From: Bacillus mycoides
GTDB taxonomy: Bacteria > Bacillota > Bacilli > Bacillales > Bacillaceae_G
Direction of reading: 5' to 3'
Assembly: GCF_001757995.1 (NCBI RefSeq)
Contig: NZ_LXLV01000025.1
Coordinates: forward strand, 124,001 to 188,000
Length of the DNA: 64,000 bases
The notes beneath the pieces were generated by a model. That model searched no databases and was not told the origin of the DNA. It saw only the letters and a program-made list of their open reading frames with translations. Positions 17,354 through 25,702 of the stretch are shown piece after piece; positions within the stretch are counted from its first letter, which is position 1, and the number at the start of each line of letters is the position of its first letter. The position numbers and the translations under genes are program-made.

Positions 17354-17941
17354 TTTTTGATTGATACCTTCCCAAACAATATCCAACTGTTGATTAAGTA
17401 TATTTTTCGCACTTGTTTCATTAGCGTGTAATAGCGAGTGGGACATTAGTGTATAAAAATAAGTACTCATAATAGTAGAAGTGATGATATTTGTATCCCA
17501 TGGACTGTGTAATTTTCCTGTCTCTTTCGCTTCTGTAATAATAGAAGACAAACTTTCTTCTAGCTGGTGTATACTTTTTAATTCATTTTCTACTAAGTAG
17601 TTAGATTTAATAATTTCAAAGACGGCATGCTTCATTAATTCACCATGTCCAGTAAATCGATCCAGTAAATCTCCTAAAACAAGTTTGATTCGCTCTTTCG
17701 GATGTTCTACATTTGCATATGTTTTTAAACTTTCATTCCATAGTTCAATTTGAGAATCACCTAAAAATAATAATATGTTTTCTTTTTTCGGAAAGTAGTT
17801 GAAGAAAGTTCCTTTTGCAATCCCGCATGCAGTAGTAATATCTTGAACCGTTACATTTTCGTACCCACGTTCTTGGAAGAGCTGTACTGCTTTTAGGAAT
17901 ATAAGTTCTTTTAATTCTTTTTTTCTCGTTTCTCTAAGCAT
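17351..17941 (-). CDS. TetR-family transcriptional regulator
   Basis: The 196-residue protein has an N-terminal TetR helix-turn-helix ('AVQLFQERGYENVTVQDITTACGIAKGTFFNYFPKKENIL', residues 16-55) and a helical ligand-binding domain. ATG 17941 is preferred because AGGAG lies 8 nt upstream; an in-frame upstream ATG has none. It is the last of three minus-strand genes (FAD monooxygenase, lipoprotein, regulator). A 40-bp palindrome in front of the monooxygenase gene has the size and position of its likely operator. The inducing ligand is unknown but may be the monooxygenase substrate. Confidence 0.88.
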   Translation of the reverse strand: MLRETRKKELKELIFLKAVQLFQERGYENVTVQDITTACGIAKGTFFNYFPKKENILLFLGDSQIELWNESLKTYANVEHPKERIKLVLGDLLDRFTGHGELMKHAVFEIIKSNYLVENELKSIHQLEESLSSIITEAKETGKLHSPWDTNIITSTIMSTYFYTLMSHSLLHANETSAKNILNQQLDIVWEGINQK

Positions 17942-18017
17942 ATAATCGACTCCTAACACAAACAATTATATCTGTTTATTAGATAATCTCAAACGAAATT
18001 GTATTTCATAAACAAGT

Positions 18018-18458
18018 TTACTGTTTAATGAAGTTTAATACAATCATAGGAGTTTTTAGGTCGTGTTGTATTTGAACGCCCTTTGTGGATGTAGCGTTAG
18101 AGTTTTCCATTATTGTAATTGTATCTTCATCATTTACTAAAATTAATAAAGTTTTTATAGATTGATCTTCATATACAATTTCCATTTTACATGATACGGA
18201 TTCCATAGTTTGTTTAGTTAAAGAAACCTCTTTAGGTGTACCTGCTTGAAGAGACTTAAGCATTTGTACAATAAACCCTTTATTATTTGTTTCGGCTTTT
18301 ACTGTATTATTTTCCTTCATATTTAACAACTTTACATCTGTTATTTCATCTGTTTTCAATGCTAGTTTTGAAACTTCTTTATTTGAAGGAGAAGAAGTAC
18401 ACCCAAGTAAATTAATAATTAATGCAGTTGAAAGAAGGGTAGAAAGAATTCTGTTCAT
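18018..18458 (-). CDS. Small lipoprotein, unknown function
   Basis: The product (146 residues from ATG 18458; GTG 18470 is an alternative) starts with a lipoprotein signal: Met-Asn-Arg, a hydrophobic stretch, and lipobox Leu-Leu-Gly-Cys followed by Thr-Ser-Ser. The mature part is mixed alpha/beta with 'DEITDVKLLNMKENNTVKAET' and a C-terminal 'VQIQHDLKTPMIVLNFIKQ'. It resembles small Bacillus lipoproteins of unknown role. It lies between the FAD monooxygenase and TetR genes in the same direction, so it may be co-transcribed, though no overlap is seen. Confidence 0.7.
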   Translation of the reverse strand: MNRILSTLLSTALIINLLGCTSSPSNKEVSKLALKTDEITDVKLLNMKENNTVKAETNNKGFIVQMLKSLQAGTPKEVSLTKQTMESVSCKMEIVYEDQSIKTLLILVNDEDTITIMENSNATSTKGVQIQHDLKTPMIVLNFIKQ

Positions 18459-18489
18459 ACTTTTCGCCACTTTTCGTTATAGTTTTTTG

Positions 18490-19623
18490 TTATAAATGAA
18501 AACTGTATAGTTCATGTGCTTGCCTATCAGAAACCCATTTCGGAACATGTTTCATTACTTGGTTTCTTAGTATAATTAAAGGTTTACTTTCCATTTGTGC
18601 CATTTTTCCAATGTTCCATGCAGTGTTTGAGATTTTTTTAATCCTATTTCGTCTTTTTTGTTCGTATTCTATAAATGCTTGACGATAGTGGACGTTATTT
18701 TTGATACATTCAGCAAGAATAATAGCATCTTCAATTGCCTGACAAGCTCCTTGACCTAAATTAGGTGTAAGTGCATGGGCAGCATCTCCAATAAATACGA
18801 TGCGTTTGTCAAAAAATTGTTTCATTGGAGTGATGTCTACAATATCACGATGAATCATATTAACGTCATATGCATTTTTTAAAATAACTGGAATGGGATT
18901 ATGATAATTTTTGAAATGACTATATAAATCTGCTGTTGTGTAAGCTGTGTATTTTCGATCCCTAGCTTTAGCGTTTATGAGCGCATACCAGTATACTTCG
19001 TTGTTTGGAAGAGGGACGATACCAAATCTACCGTTTGTTCCCCAAGTTTCAATAAAATCGTTTGTTAAAGATAGATTATGAGCTGGAGTTACGCCGCGCC
19101 AACACGTATAACCGGCATAACGATAACCATCACATTGTGTTACTTGTTTTCGAACGACAGAATGAATACCATCTGCAGCAATGAGTATATTGCCGAATGC
19201 TTCACTACCATCTTGAAATAATATTTTTAAGGCGTTTTCTTCATTTTGTTCTATTTTTACGCACTCTTTTCCCCGCTCGACAGTACCTTCTTGTAGTTTG
19301 GAAAGAAGCAATTGATGTAAATTTTTTCTATGAATAGAGTACATTTTTGGATAACAAGTTGGAATGGTCAATTTACTTAATATAGATCCTTTTTCTGACA
19401 CAAGGTTAAAACCGTCACTTCCGTTCCCCAATTTTTTTATTTGCTCAGAAATTCCATATGGTTCGAGTGCTTGCATTGCATTTGGGGCAATGATAATACC
19501 TGCACCAGCAACAGTAGGTTCAGTATTTTTGTCATATACTTTTACATCTAATCCTATTTTTTGTAAGGAAATTGCTGCGCAAAGACCAGCAATACCACCA
19601 CCAATAATCATGACATTATTCAT
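18490..19623 (-). CDS. FAD-dependent aromatic-type monooxygenase
   Basis: The 377-residue protein has a Rossmann FAD motif at its start ('VMIIGGGIAGLCAAISL', Gly-x-Gly-x-x-Gly), a 'DGIHSVVR' motif near residue 155, and 'FIGDAAHALTPNLGQGACQAIEDA' (about 275-298), the second FAD-contacting motif of the group A flavoprotein monooxygenases (PF01494). These hydroxylate or epoxidise aromatic and polyketide-like compounds using NAD(P)H and oxygen. The substrate cannot be told from sequence. The 40-bp palindrome upstream and the TetR gene in the same cluster suggest ligand-induced expression. Confidence 0.88.
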   Translation of the reverse strand: MNNVMIIGGGIAGLCAAISLQKIGLDVKVYDKNTEPTVAGAGIIIAPNAMQALEPYGISEQIKKLGNGSDGFNLVSEKGSILSKLTIPTCYPKMYSIHRKNLHQLLLSKLQEGTVERGKECVKIEQNEENALKILFQDGSEAFGNILIAADGIHSVVRKQVTQCDGYRYAGYTCWRGVTPAHNLSLTNDFIETWGTNGRFGIVPLPNNEVYWYALINAKARDRKYTAYTTADLYSHFKNYHNPIPVILKNAYDVNMIHRDIVDITPMKQFFDKRIVFIGDAAHALTPNLGQGACQAIEDAIILAECIKNNVHYRQAFIEYEQKRRNRIKKISNTAWNIGKMAQMESKPLIILRNQVMKHVPKWVSDRQAHELYSFHL

Positions 19624-19648
19624 TTGTTATCCCTCCACTTTCAAATGA

Positions 19649-19688
19649 CTTAACTCATAAAATGACCAAGGTCATTTTATGAGTTAAG
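19649..19688 (-). promoter_or_regulatory. 40-bp palindromic operator, probable TetR site
   Basis: CTTAACTCATAAAATGACC (19649-19667) and its exact complement (19670-19688) are separated by two bases. The core TGACC-N2-GGTCA is typical of TetR-type operators. On the minus strand a TTGACA hexamer (19715-19710) lies just upstream, so the palindrome covers the probable transcription start of the FAD monooxygenase gene. Binding by the regulator at 17351-17941 is inferred. Confidence 0.8.
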
Positions 19689-19882
19689 GTTAATACCTTT
19701 TTTGGTTATTGTCAATTAGACTTTTAACTATAGTTTCGGAACGAATAGGTGAAAATAGAAATAATTAAACTTCTATAAAATGTAGAAAAGGAATTAGTAA
19801 AATTAAGCATTCGAGTAGGAGTATAGAGTGATAACATGTTACAATACAGCTAAGAACAAGCAATAAAGGAGAGTTATTTTAC

Positions 19883-21010
19883 GTGAAAATTAAAGCAATT
19901 GAACCGACGCCAAGTCCGAATACAATGAAAGTTATTTTGAATGAAGTACTACCATCAGGAGCGCGTAATAATTATACAAATGAAAATGCAGAACAAGCAC
20001 CAGTGCAAGTGCAAGAAATTTTGAAGATTGAAGGCATTAAAGGTGTGTATCATGTTGCAGACTTTTTAGCAGTGGAGCGAAATGCGAAGTATGATTGGAA
20101 AGTTTTATTACAACAAGTTCGTGCTGTTTTCGGTGAAGAAATAGTGGAAGAAAGTGAAGAACAGCAAATTTCTCATTTTGGAGAAGTGAAAGTGTTTGTT
20201 CAAATGTTCTTTACTATTCCAATGCAAGTGAAGTTAACAGATGGAACGACAGAAGAGCGTGTAGGCTTACCTGATCGTTTTAAAGAATCCATTATGAAAG
20301 TGCAAATGTCTGCACCTAACGTTGTGAAAGAGCGCAAATGGGTAGAGCAAAGTACACGTTACGGTAATTTTGAAGAAATCGGGAAAGAAGTAGTAGAAGA
20401 AATTGTTGCTGCTTATTCAGAAGAACGTGTAAATGAAACGGTTAAAGAATTATTAGATCAAGCGGGTGCTGTTGAAGTAACGATTCAAAAGCGTGAGCCA
20501 TATAAAGTAACAGAAGAGATGATGAAGGATTCCGACTGGAAAAAACGTTTTGCAGCTTTAGAACAAATGGATCCTACTGAAGAAGATATGCCAGTATTGA
20601 AAATGGCGCTAGATGATGAGAAAGTATCTATTCGCCGCTTAGCAACAGCTTATTTAGGTATGGTAAAAGGTGAAGGCGTATTGCCGTTATTATATAAAGC
20701 ATTATTAGATCGTTCTGTAAGTGTTCGCCGTACAGCAGGGGATTGCTTATCGGATGTAGGTGACCCAGCAGCGATGTTCGTTATGATTAAATCTCTGAAA
20801 GATTCAAGTAAATTAGTACGCTGGCGTGCAGCAATGTTCTTATTTGAACTTGGTGATGAAAGTGCAATTCCGGCATTAAAAGCAGCTGAAGATGATCCAG
20901 AGTTTGAAGTAGCAATGCAAGCACGTTTAGCTTTAGAACGTATTGAAGGTGGCGAAGAAGCAAAAGGATCAGTATGGAAGCAAATGACGGAGTCTCGTAA
21001 AGGGGAATAG
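19883..21010 (+). CDS. ypgR: YpgR/CvfC-like virulence-factor C family protein (Nfu-N + HEAT repeats)
   Basis: The 375-residue protein starts at GTG with AAAGGAGAG upstream. The N-terminus ('AIEPTPSPNTMKVILNEVLPSGA', residues 5-27; 'EGIKGVYHVADFLAVER') is the Nfu/NifU N-terminal domain. The C-terminal half (about 220-355) is a run of HEAT-like repeats ('DDEKVSIRRLATAYLGMV', 'DRSVSVRRTAGDCLSDVGD', 'KLVRWRAAMFLFELGD'). This matches Bacillus YpgR and Staphylococcus CvfC. The molecular function is not established; the Nfu-N fold suggests a link to iron-sulfur handling. Three nucleotides separate it from the next gene, so they probably form an operon. Confidence 0.88.
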   Translation: MKIKAIEPTPSPNTMKVILNEVLPSGARNNYTNENAEQAPVQVQEILKIEGIKGVYHVADFLAVERNAKYDWKVLLQQVRAVFGEEIVEESEEQQISHFGEVKVFVQMFFTIPMQVKLTDGTTEERVGLPDRFKESIMKVQMSAPNVVKERKWVEQSTRYGNFEEIGKEVVEEIVAAYSEERVNETVKELLDQAGAVEVTIQKREPYKVTEEMMKDSDWKKRFAALEQMDPTEEDMPVLKMALDDEKVSIRRLATAYLGMVKGEGVLPLLYKALLDRSVSVRRTAGDCLSDVGDPAAMFVMIKSLKDSSKLVRWRAAMFLFELGDESAIPALKAAEDDPEFEVAMQARLALERIEGGEEAKGSVWKQMTESRKGE

Positions 21011-21013
21011 TTT

Positions 21014-21397
21014 ATGATTGTTTTCTATGATAGTTGGTGTCCGATGTGTACAGCAGTTGCAGAGCGTACGGAAAAATTAGATAAAAAGGGTACGATGAAA
21101 TTTGTTTCATTTCGAGATGAAGATGTAGTTGAGAAGTATGAACTTTCTCAAGAATTACAAAGTAAGATGGAACAGAGATTGTATATTTTAAAAAATAATA
21201 AGTGGTATGACGGAATTCATAGCATTAACGTATTAGCAAAGGCCGTTCCATCTTATTGGTTTGCAGTGCCGTTTATAAAATTATCTATCGTACTTGGATT
21301 TGGAAGTAAAGTATACGATTATATTGCCAACAATAGAAAACTTGTCCCAGTTGGACACTGCCGTGAAGGGGTTTGTGAAATCCCTACAAAAAAATGA
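21014..21397 (+). CDS. Thiol-disulfide oxidoreductase DCC family protein (DUF393)
   Basis: The 127-residue protein begins 'MIVFYDSWCPMCTAVAERTEKLD', the DCC family Asp-x-x-Cys-x-x-Cys motif (Cys9, Cys12), and has further cysteines at the C-terminus ('HCREGVCEIP'). Two hydrophobic stretches lie in the second half ('SYWFAVPFIKLSIVLGFG'). The family is thought to be thioredoxin-like. It sits in a redox-themed run between ypgR and the bacilliredoxin gene. Confidence 0.85.
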   Translation: MIVFYDSWCPMCTAVAERTEKLDKKGTMKFVSFRDEDVVEKYELSQELQSKMEQRLYILKNNKWYDGIHSINVLAKAVPSYWFAVPFIKLSIVLGFGSKVYDYIANNRKLVPVGHCREGVCEIPTKK

Positions 21398-21480
21398 AAT
21401 CATCACTATCTTTCTTTTGCACCTATTAATAGCGCGTGATATGATGAAGTTGGAATGAAAGTTGAAGGAGAGATTACAAG

Positions 21481-21915
21481 ATGTCAAATGCATATGAAGA
21501 ATACATGCGCCAAATGGTAATTCCAATGCGCCAAGAATTAGTGCGTTCTGGATTTGAAGAGTTAACTACAGAAGAAGCTGTAACAGAATTTATTGAGAAT
21601 GCAACAGGTACAACATTAGTTGTTGTAAACTCTGTTTGTGGTTGTGCAGCTGGTTTAGCACGCCCGTCAGCAGGTCAAGCAGTTGTACGTGCTGAAAGAC
21701 AACCTGATCATCTTGTAACTGTATTTGCAGGTCAAGATAAAGATGCTACTGCAAAAATGCGTGAATACTTCGGAGAAATTCCGCCATCTTCACCATCTAT
21801 GGCATTACTAAAAGGAAAAGAAGTTGTTCACTTCATTCACCGTCATGAAATTGAAGGCGCAACAATGGACGAAATTATTACAAACTTAGAACAAGCTTTC
21901 GAAAAGAATTGCTAA
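21481..21915 (+). CDS. brxA: Bacilliredoxin BrxA (YphP)
   Basis: The 144-residue protein has the family's Cys-Gly-Cys active site (Cys53-Cys55 in 'NSVCGCAAGLARP') and the full family length. Bacilliredoxins remove bacillithiol from S-bacillithiolated proteins after oxidative stress. The redox-enzyme neighbours (DCC protein upstream) and ypgR match the Bacillus subtilis ypgR-yphP neighbourhood. GAAGGAGAG precedes the ATG. BrxA is preferred over BrxB (YqiW) by the neighbourhood; the two are similar. Confidence 0.88.
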   Translation: MSNAYEEYMRQMVIPMRQELVRSGFEELTTEEAVTEFIENATGTTLVVVNSVCGCAAGLARPSAGQAVVRAERQPDHLVTVFAGQDKDATAKMREYFGEIPPSSPSMALLKGKEVVHFIHRHEIEGATMDEIITNLEQAFEKNC

Positions 21916-21964
21916 AGAAGGGGGAGAGTAAATCTCCCTCTTTTCTTTATATAGAGGTGAAACA

Positions 21965-22741
21965 ATGATAGTAACAACAGCCGGAAGAACAAATAAAGAA
22001 ATGACAGATTATGCAAAAAAGGTAGCAGAAGAGTTACAAAGTTCTTTCGTTATCCGTAATGATATACCTGTACATAAACTACATGAGCAGTATGAACAAG
22101 ATGTACTTGTCGTAGGGAAAAACCGATTAGCTATTTATCCGAAAGGTACGGAAGAGTCGTTTTTCTTTCATCCAAACTCAGCGATGTTTCGTGTGAAAAG
22201 GTTAATGCGCGGAGAACACGATCCGTTTGTACAAGCTGCTAAATTAGAGAGCGGAATGAGAGTATTAGATTGTACGCTAGGTATGGCATCAGATAGTATT
22301 GTAGCTAGTTATATTGTTGGCGAAAGTGGAAAAGTAACAGGGCTTGAAGGAAACGAATATATGGCTTATATCATGGGGAAAGGCTTGAAAACATGGTCTT
22401 CATCCGTTTCTGAAATCGATGAGGCAATGCAAAGAATCGATGTAAAGCAAACAGAGCATTTTTCATTTTTAAAACAATGTGAAGATAATAGTTATGACGT
22501 TGTTTACCTTGATCCGATGTTTGAAGAAACTGTCATAGAATCAGATGGAATTAAAGGGTTAAAACACTTCGCTTTGTATCATGATATTACTGACGAAACA
22601 ATTGCAGAAGCGAAGCGTGTGGCGAGAAAATGTGTCGTTCTGAAAGATCATTTCCGTAGTTCTAGATTTGAAAAACACAATTTTCACGTATACAAAAGAA
22701 AAAGTGCTAAGTTTCATTTTGGTGTAATTGACCCTTGCTAA
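21965..22741 (+). CDS. Class I SAM-dependent methyltransferase, RsmJ-like family
   Basis: The 258-residue protein has the SAM-binding motif 'MRVLDCTLGMASDSIVASYIVGESGKVTGLEG' (about residues 99-130) and a catalytic-type 'YDVVYLDPMFEE' (about 178-189). The DPMF motif resembles the (N/D)PP(F/Y) motif of N-methyltransferases, including the RsmJ rRNA enzyme family. The target is unproven. It follows brxA by about 50 bp and precedes the argS T-box promoter. Confidence 0.82.
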   Translation: MIVTTAGRTNKEMTDYAKKVAEELQSSFVIRNDIPVHKLHEQYEQDVLVVGKNRLAIYPKGTEESFFFHPNSAMFRVKRLMRGEHDPFVQAAKLESGMRVLDCTLGMASDSIVASYIVGESGKVTGLEGNEYMAYIMGKGLKTWSSSVSEIDEAMQRIDVKQTEHFSFLKQCEDNSYDVVYLDPMFEETVIESDGIKGLKHFALYHDITDETIAEAKRVARKCVVLKDHFRSSRFEKHNFHVYKRKSAKFHFGVIDPC

Positions 22742-22762
22742 TTGTTTGAAAAGATGTATAAT
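22735..22762 (+). promoter_or_regulatory. Putative sigma-A promoter of the argS T-box
   Basis: TTGCTA (22735-22740), 16-nt spacer, perfect TATAAT (22757-22762). The -35 is weak, partly within the end of the methyltransferase gene. Confidence 0.6.
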
Positions 22763-22782
22763 AAGCAATAATTAATTAAATA

Positions 22783-23014
22783 TACTGTCTGTGATGAAGA
22801 GAGTAGTCTTTTTCAGAAGGAAAGCGAGCTAGGGATGGTGTGAGCCTAGTGCAGAAGAAAAAGATGAAGCGCACTTCGGAGACGCTTCTTGAACGAATAG
22901 TAGAGTAAGCCGAGGCCCCCTGTCCTCGTTATAAACGGGAAAGTGGTTCGGAATGAACAACAAGGGTGGTACCACGGGTTAAAACTCGTCTCTTATATAG
23001 AGACGAGTTTTTTG
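22783..23014 (+). promoter_or_regulatory. T-box riboswitch, arginine (specifier CGC)
   Basis: The conserved T-box AAGGGTGGTACCACGG is at 22962-22977, followed by a terminator stem (AAACTCGTCTC 22982-22992 with its complement 23000-23010, then T-run). Stem I pairs CTTTTTC with GAAAAAG, placing GAAG-CGC-A in the specifier loop. CGC (22870-22872) is an Arg codon, six bases before a GAG, matching the other three T-boxes in the window. Uncharged tRNA-Arg would stabilise the antiterminator and allow argS transcription. Confidence 0.9.
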
Positions 23015-23041
23015 TGTTTCAAAAAATAAGGAGGTTGTAGT

Positions 23042-24730
23042 ATGGAGTATAAAAAAAAGTTTGCGGAAAGTTTATCAAATATTCTTGCGAATGAATTAAC
23101 ACAAAGTCAAATTTTAGATTTAATTGAAACACCGAAGCAAGATGAATTTGGAGATGCAGCATTCCCATGTTTTTCACTTGCGAAGGAATATAAAAAAGCA
23201 CCAGCTATTATCGCAAAGGAAGTGGCGGAGAAATTAAATGATCCGTTCTTTACGAAAGTAGAGGCCGTTGATCCTTATGTAAATGTATTTTTCAATCGTG
23301 AAACAGTAAGTGATGAAGTATTAAAAACAATTTTAGCGGAGAAAGAGGAGTACGGTCAAAATTACTTTGGATGTGAAAAAACGGTAGTTATCGATTATTC
23401 CTCTCCTAATATCGCGAAACCTTTTTCAATGGGGCATTTACGTTCTACAATGATCGGCAATTCGCTGAAACATATCGCCGAAAAGTGTGGATATGAAGTT
23501 GTCGGAATTAATTATATTGGGGATTGGGGAACACAGTTTGGAAAGTTAATTACCGCATATAAAAAATGGGGAAATGAAGAAGTAGTTAAAGAGGATCCAA
23601 TACGTGAATTATTTAAGTTATATGTTCAATTCCATGAAGAAGTAAAAGAGAACAAAGTACTAGAAGAAGAAGGTCGTGCTTGGTTTAAAAAATTAGAAGA
23701 AGGTGATGAAGAAGCAGTCGAACTATGGAATTGGTTCCGTCATGAATCTTTAAAAGAATTTTCCCGCATTTATGAACTTCTCGGTGTGGAATTTACAAAC
23801 TTTCAAGGAGAAGCTTTCTATAACGATAAAATGGAAGACTTTGTTGGGATTTTAGAAGAGCACGACTTACTGGAAGAATCAGAAGGGGCATTAGTCGTTA
23901 ATTTAGAAGAAGAAGGTATGCCGCCATGTTTAATTAGAAAATCAGATGGTGCGACTATTTATGCAACGCGTGATTTAACAGCTGCTTTGTATCGTCAAAA
24001 CACATACGAATTTGATAAAGCTCTATATGTAGTTGGCCCAGAACAAAGTTTACATTTTAATCAATTTTTCACTGTATTAAAAAAGCTCGGCTACAACTGG
24101 GTTGACGGGATGGAACATGTACCGTTTGGATTCATTTTAAAAGACGGTAAGAAAATGTCGACACGTAAGGGCAGAATTATTTTATTAGAAGAAGTGTTAG
24201 AAGAAGCTGTTGCACTTGCGGAACAAAATATTGAAGAGAAGAATCCTAATTTAAAACAAAAAGAAGAAGTGGCAAAACAAGTCGGTGTTGGAGCGGTTAT
24301 CTTCCACGATTTAAAAAATGAGCGTATGCATAATATCGAATTTTCATTAGAAAATATGTTGAAATTTGAAGGAGAAACAGGACCGTATGTACAGTATACG
24401 CATGCGCGTGCTTGTTCAATTTTAAGAAAAGAAAGTGTGGAATTTGAAACGTGTAATTTTGAATTAAAAGACGATTACAGCTGGAGCGTCGTAAAGTTAC
24501 TCAATAAATTCCCTCAAGTAATTGAAGCGGCTTTCAATAAAAATGAGCCATCTATTATTTCAAAATACGTATTAGATGTAGCACAGGCGTTCAATAAATA
24601 TTACGGTAATGTTCGTATATTGGAAGAGAGCGAAGAGAAAGACAGCAGACTCGCATTAGCTTATGCTGTGACGGTTGTATTAAAAGAGGGGTTACGTTTA
24701 CTTGGGGTGGAGGCACCTGAGGAGATGTAA
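23042..24730 (+). CDS. argS: Arginyl-tRNA synthetase (second-copy type)
   Basis: The 562-residue class I synthetase has 'SMGHLRSTMIGNSL' (HIGH equivalent, about residues 130-143), 'KKMSTRKGRIILLEE' (KMSKS equivalent, about 376-390), an ArgRS N-terminal domain and a C-terminal DALR-type anticodon-binding domain ('YVQYTHARACSILRKE'). It attaches Arg to tRNA-Arg. AAGGAGGTTG precedes the ATG. A T-box with an Arg specifier controls it. Bacillus cereus group genomes often carry a second argS; whether this is the only copy cannot be known from this window. Confidence 0.93.
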   Translation: MEYKKKFAESLSNILANELTQSQILDLIETPKQDEFGDAAFPCFSLAKEYKKAPAIIAKEVAEKLNDPFFTKVEAVDPYVNVFFNRETVSDEVLKTILAEKEEYGQNYFGCEKTVVIDYSSPNIAKPFSMGHLRSTMIGNSLKHIAEKCGYEVVGINYIGDWGTQFGKLITAYKKWGNEEVVKEDPIRELFKLYVQFHEEVKENKVLEEEGRAWFKKLEEGDEEAVELWNWFRHESLKEFSRIYELLGVEFTNFQGEAFYNDKMEDFVGILEEHDLLEESEGALVVNLEEEGMPPCLIRKSDGATIYATRDLTAALYRQNTYEFDKALYVVGPEQSLHFNQFFTVLKKLGYNWVDGMEHVPFGFILKDGKKMSTRKGRIILLEEVLEEAVALAEQNIEEKNPNLKQKEEVAKQVGVGAVIFHDLKNERMHNIEFSLENMLKFEGETGPYVQYTHARACSILRKESVEFETCNFELKDDYSWSVVKLLNKFPQVIEAAFNKNEPSIISKYVLDVAQAFNKYYGNVRILEESEEKDSRLALAYAVTVVLKEGLRLLGVEAPEEM

Positions 24731-24747
24731 AATAATAATTTTGTAAC

Positions 24748-24789
24748 AAAAAGGCAAATCAGACGGTCATTAACCTGATTTGTCTTTTT
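24748..24789 (+). terminator. Terminator after argS
   Basis: AAAAAGGCAAATCAG pairs with CTGATTTGTCTTTTT (one G-U/mismatch) around a 12-nt loop. Confidence 0.85.
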
Positions 24790-24901
24790 GTATTTTCTTA
24801 AATAAATTCTTATTTATAAAGTGTTATACGCTACGAAGTGTAAGAATTCTATAATTTTGTTACTAAATCAATTAAAATATTTGTAGAGAGGATGGTCCGT
24901 A

Positions 24902-25231
24902 TTGATTCGAAGTTTCATTTTAAACATTCCTTGTCATAGACTACCGGAAAGGAGTTTTCTTAAACTACAAAAATACATGCCTTTATGTGCGCGATGCACA
25001 GGTATGTTTATTGGTTTATGTATGTTTCCAATTTACTTTTTAATAACACCTTCGTTTAGTCTCTCATTAATGCTATCCTTTTTTGCTCAAATTCCATTAT
25101 TAATTGATGGATTCACCCAAAAGTGGAAATGGCGAAGCAGCACAAATTTGCTAAGAGTAACTACCGGCTTATTAAGCGGTAATGGTATGGGACTATTTAT
25201 TGCATCTAGTATTATATGGATTACATCTTAA
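24902..25231 (+). CDS. DUF2085 family membrane protein
   Basis: The 109-residue protein starts at TTG with GAGAGGATGG upstream. It has the DUF2085 features: 'PCHRLPERSF' near the N-terminus, 'MPLCARCTGMFIG', then three hydrophobic segments with 'LLIDGFTQKW' and a Gly-rich end. Conserved Cys and His could bind metal or haem-like ligands. The function is unknown in the family. It is followed 30 bp later by a small Cys-tailed membrane protein, possibly co-transcribed. Confidence 0.82.
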   Translation: MIRSFILNIPCHRLPERSFLKLQKYMPLCARCTGMFIGLCMFPIYFLITPSFSLSLMLSFFAQIPLLIDGFTQKWKWRSSTNLLRVTTGLLSGNGMGLFIASSIIWITS

Positions 25232-25260
25232 ACCACATATCAACGGAGGTAGCTACTTAC

Positions 25261-25479
25261 ATGTTTTGGATTTACATAATTCTAATTTTTATATCAGGTG
25301 GAAGTGGAATTGGTTTTATCATTCATGAAAAATATATAGAAGCAACAATAGCTTTTGTTATTTGCCTATTATTTATGGTGCTACTATATTTTTATTTAAA
25401 AAGAAGCAAAAAAAAGAGAAATTTAGATTGTGACTTAATAGATTGTACCGATTGCTCAGATTGTGATTGTACTATCTAA
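25261..25479 (+). CDS. Small membrane protein with Cys/Asp-rich tail
   Basis: ATG 25261 is chosen because CGGAGGTAG lies upstream; an earlier ATG at 25216 overlaps the DUF2085 gene. The 72-residue product has two transmembrane helices, a basic Lys/Arg stretch, and a tail with five Cys alternating with Asp ('CDLIDCTDCSDCDCTI'). The tail could bind a metal at the membrane surface. I do not recognise the family. It pairs with the DUF2085 gene, also Cys-containing, which may be a functional link. Confidence 0.65.
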   Translation: MFWIYIILIFISGGSGIGFIIHEKYIEATIAFVICLLFMVLLYFYLKRSKKKRNLDCDLIDCTDCSDCDCTI

Positions 25480-25503
25480 ACTTCTATGTATTTCTTTTTT
25501 ATG

Positions 25504-25541
25504 AAAAGGATTATATATCGTTTCAGGTATGTAATCCTTTT
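25504..25541 (+). terminator. Rho-independent terminator
   Basis: AAAAGGATTA (25504-25513) pairs with TAATCCTTTT (25532-25541), followed by a long T-run. Confidence 0.85.
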
Positions 25542-25702
25542 TATTTTTTTTTAAAATTAGTTGGTCAAATAGGTGGAGAGTAAAGAACATGTACGATTTA
25601 ACGCAATAATTAGAACTAAACATCTCTAAAAATATTAGAAATATAGGAATACGTTTATTGAATGGAGAACTTTAGTTTTGTATATAAAAGGAGGTGTTGT
25701 AC

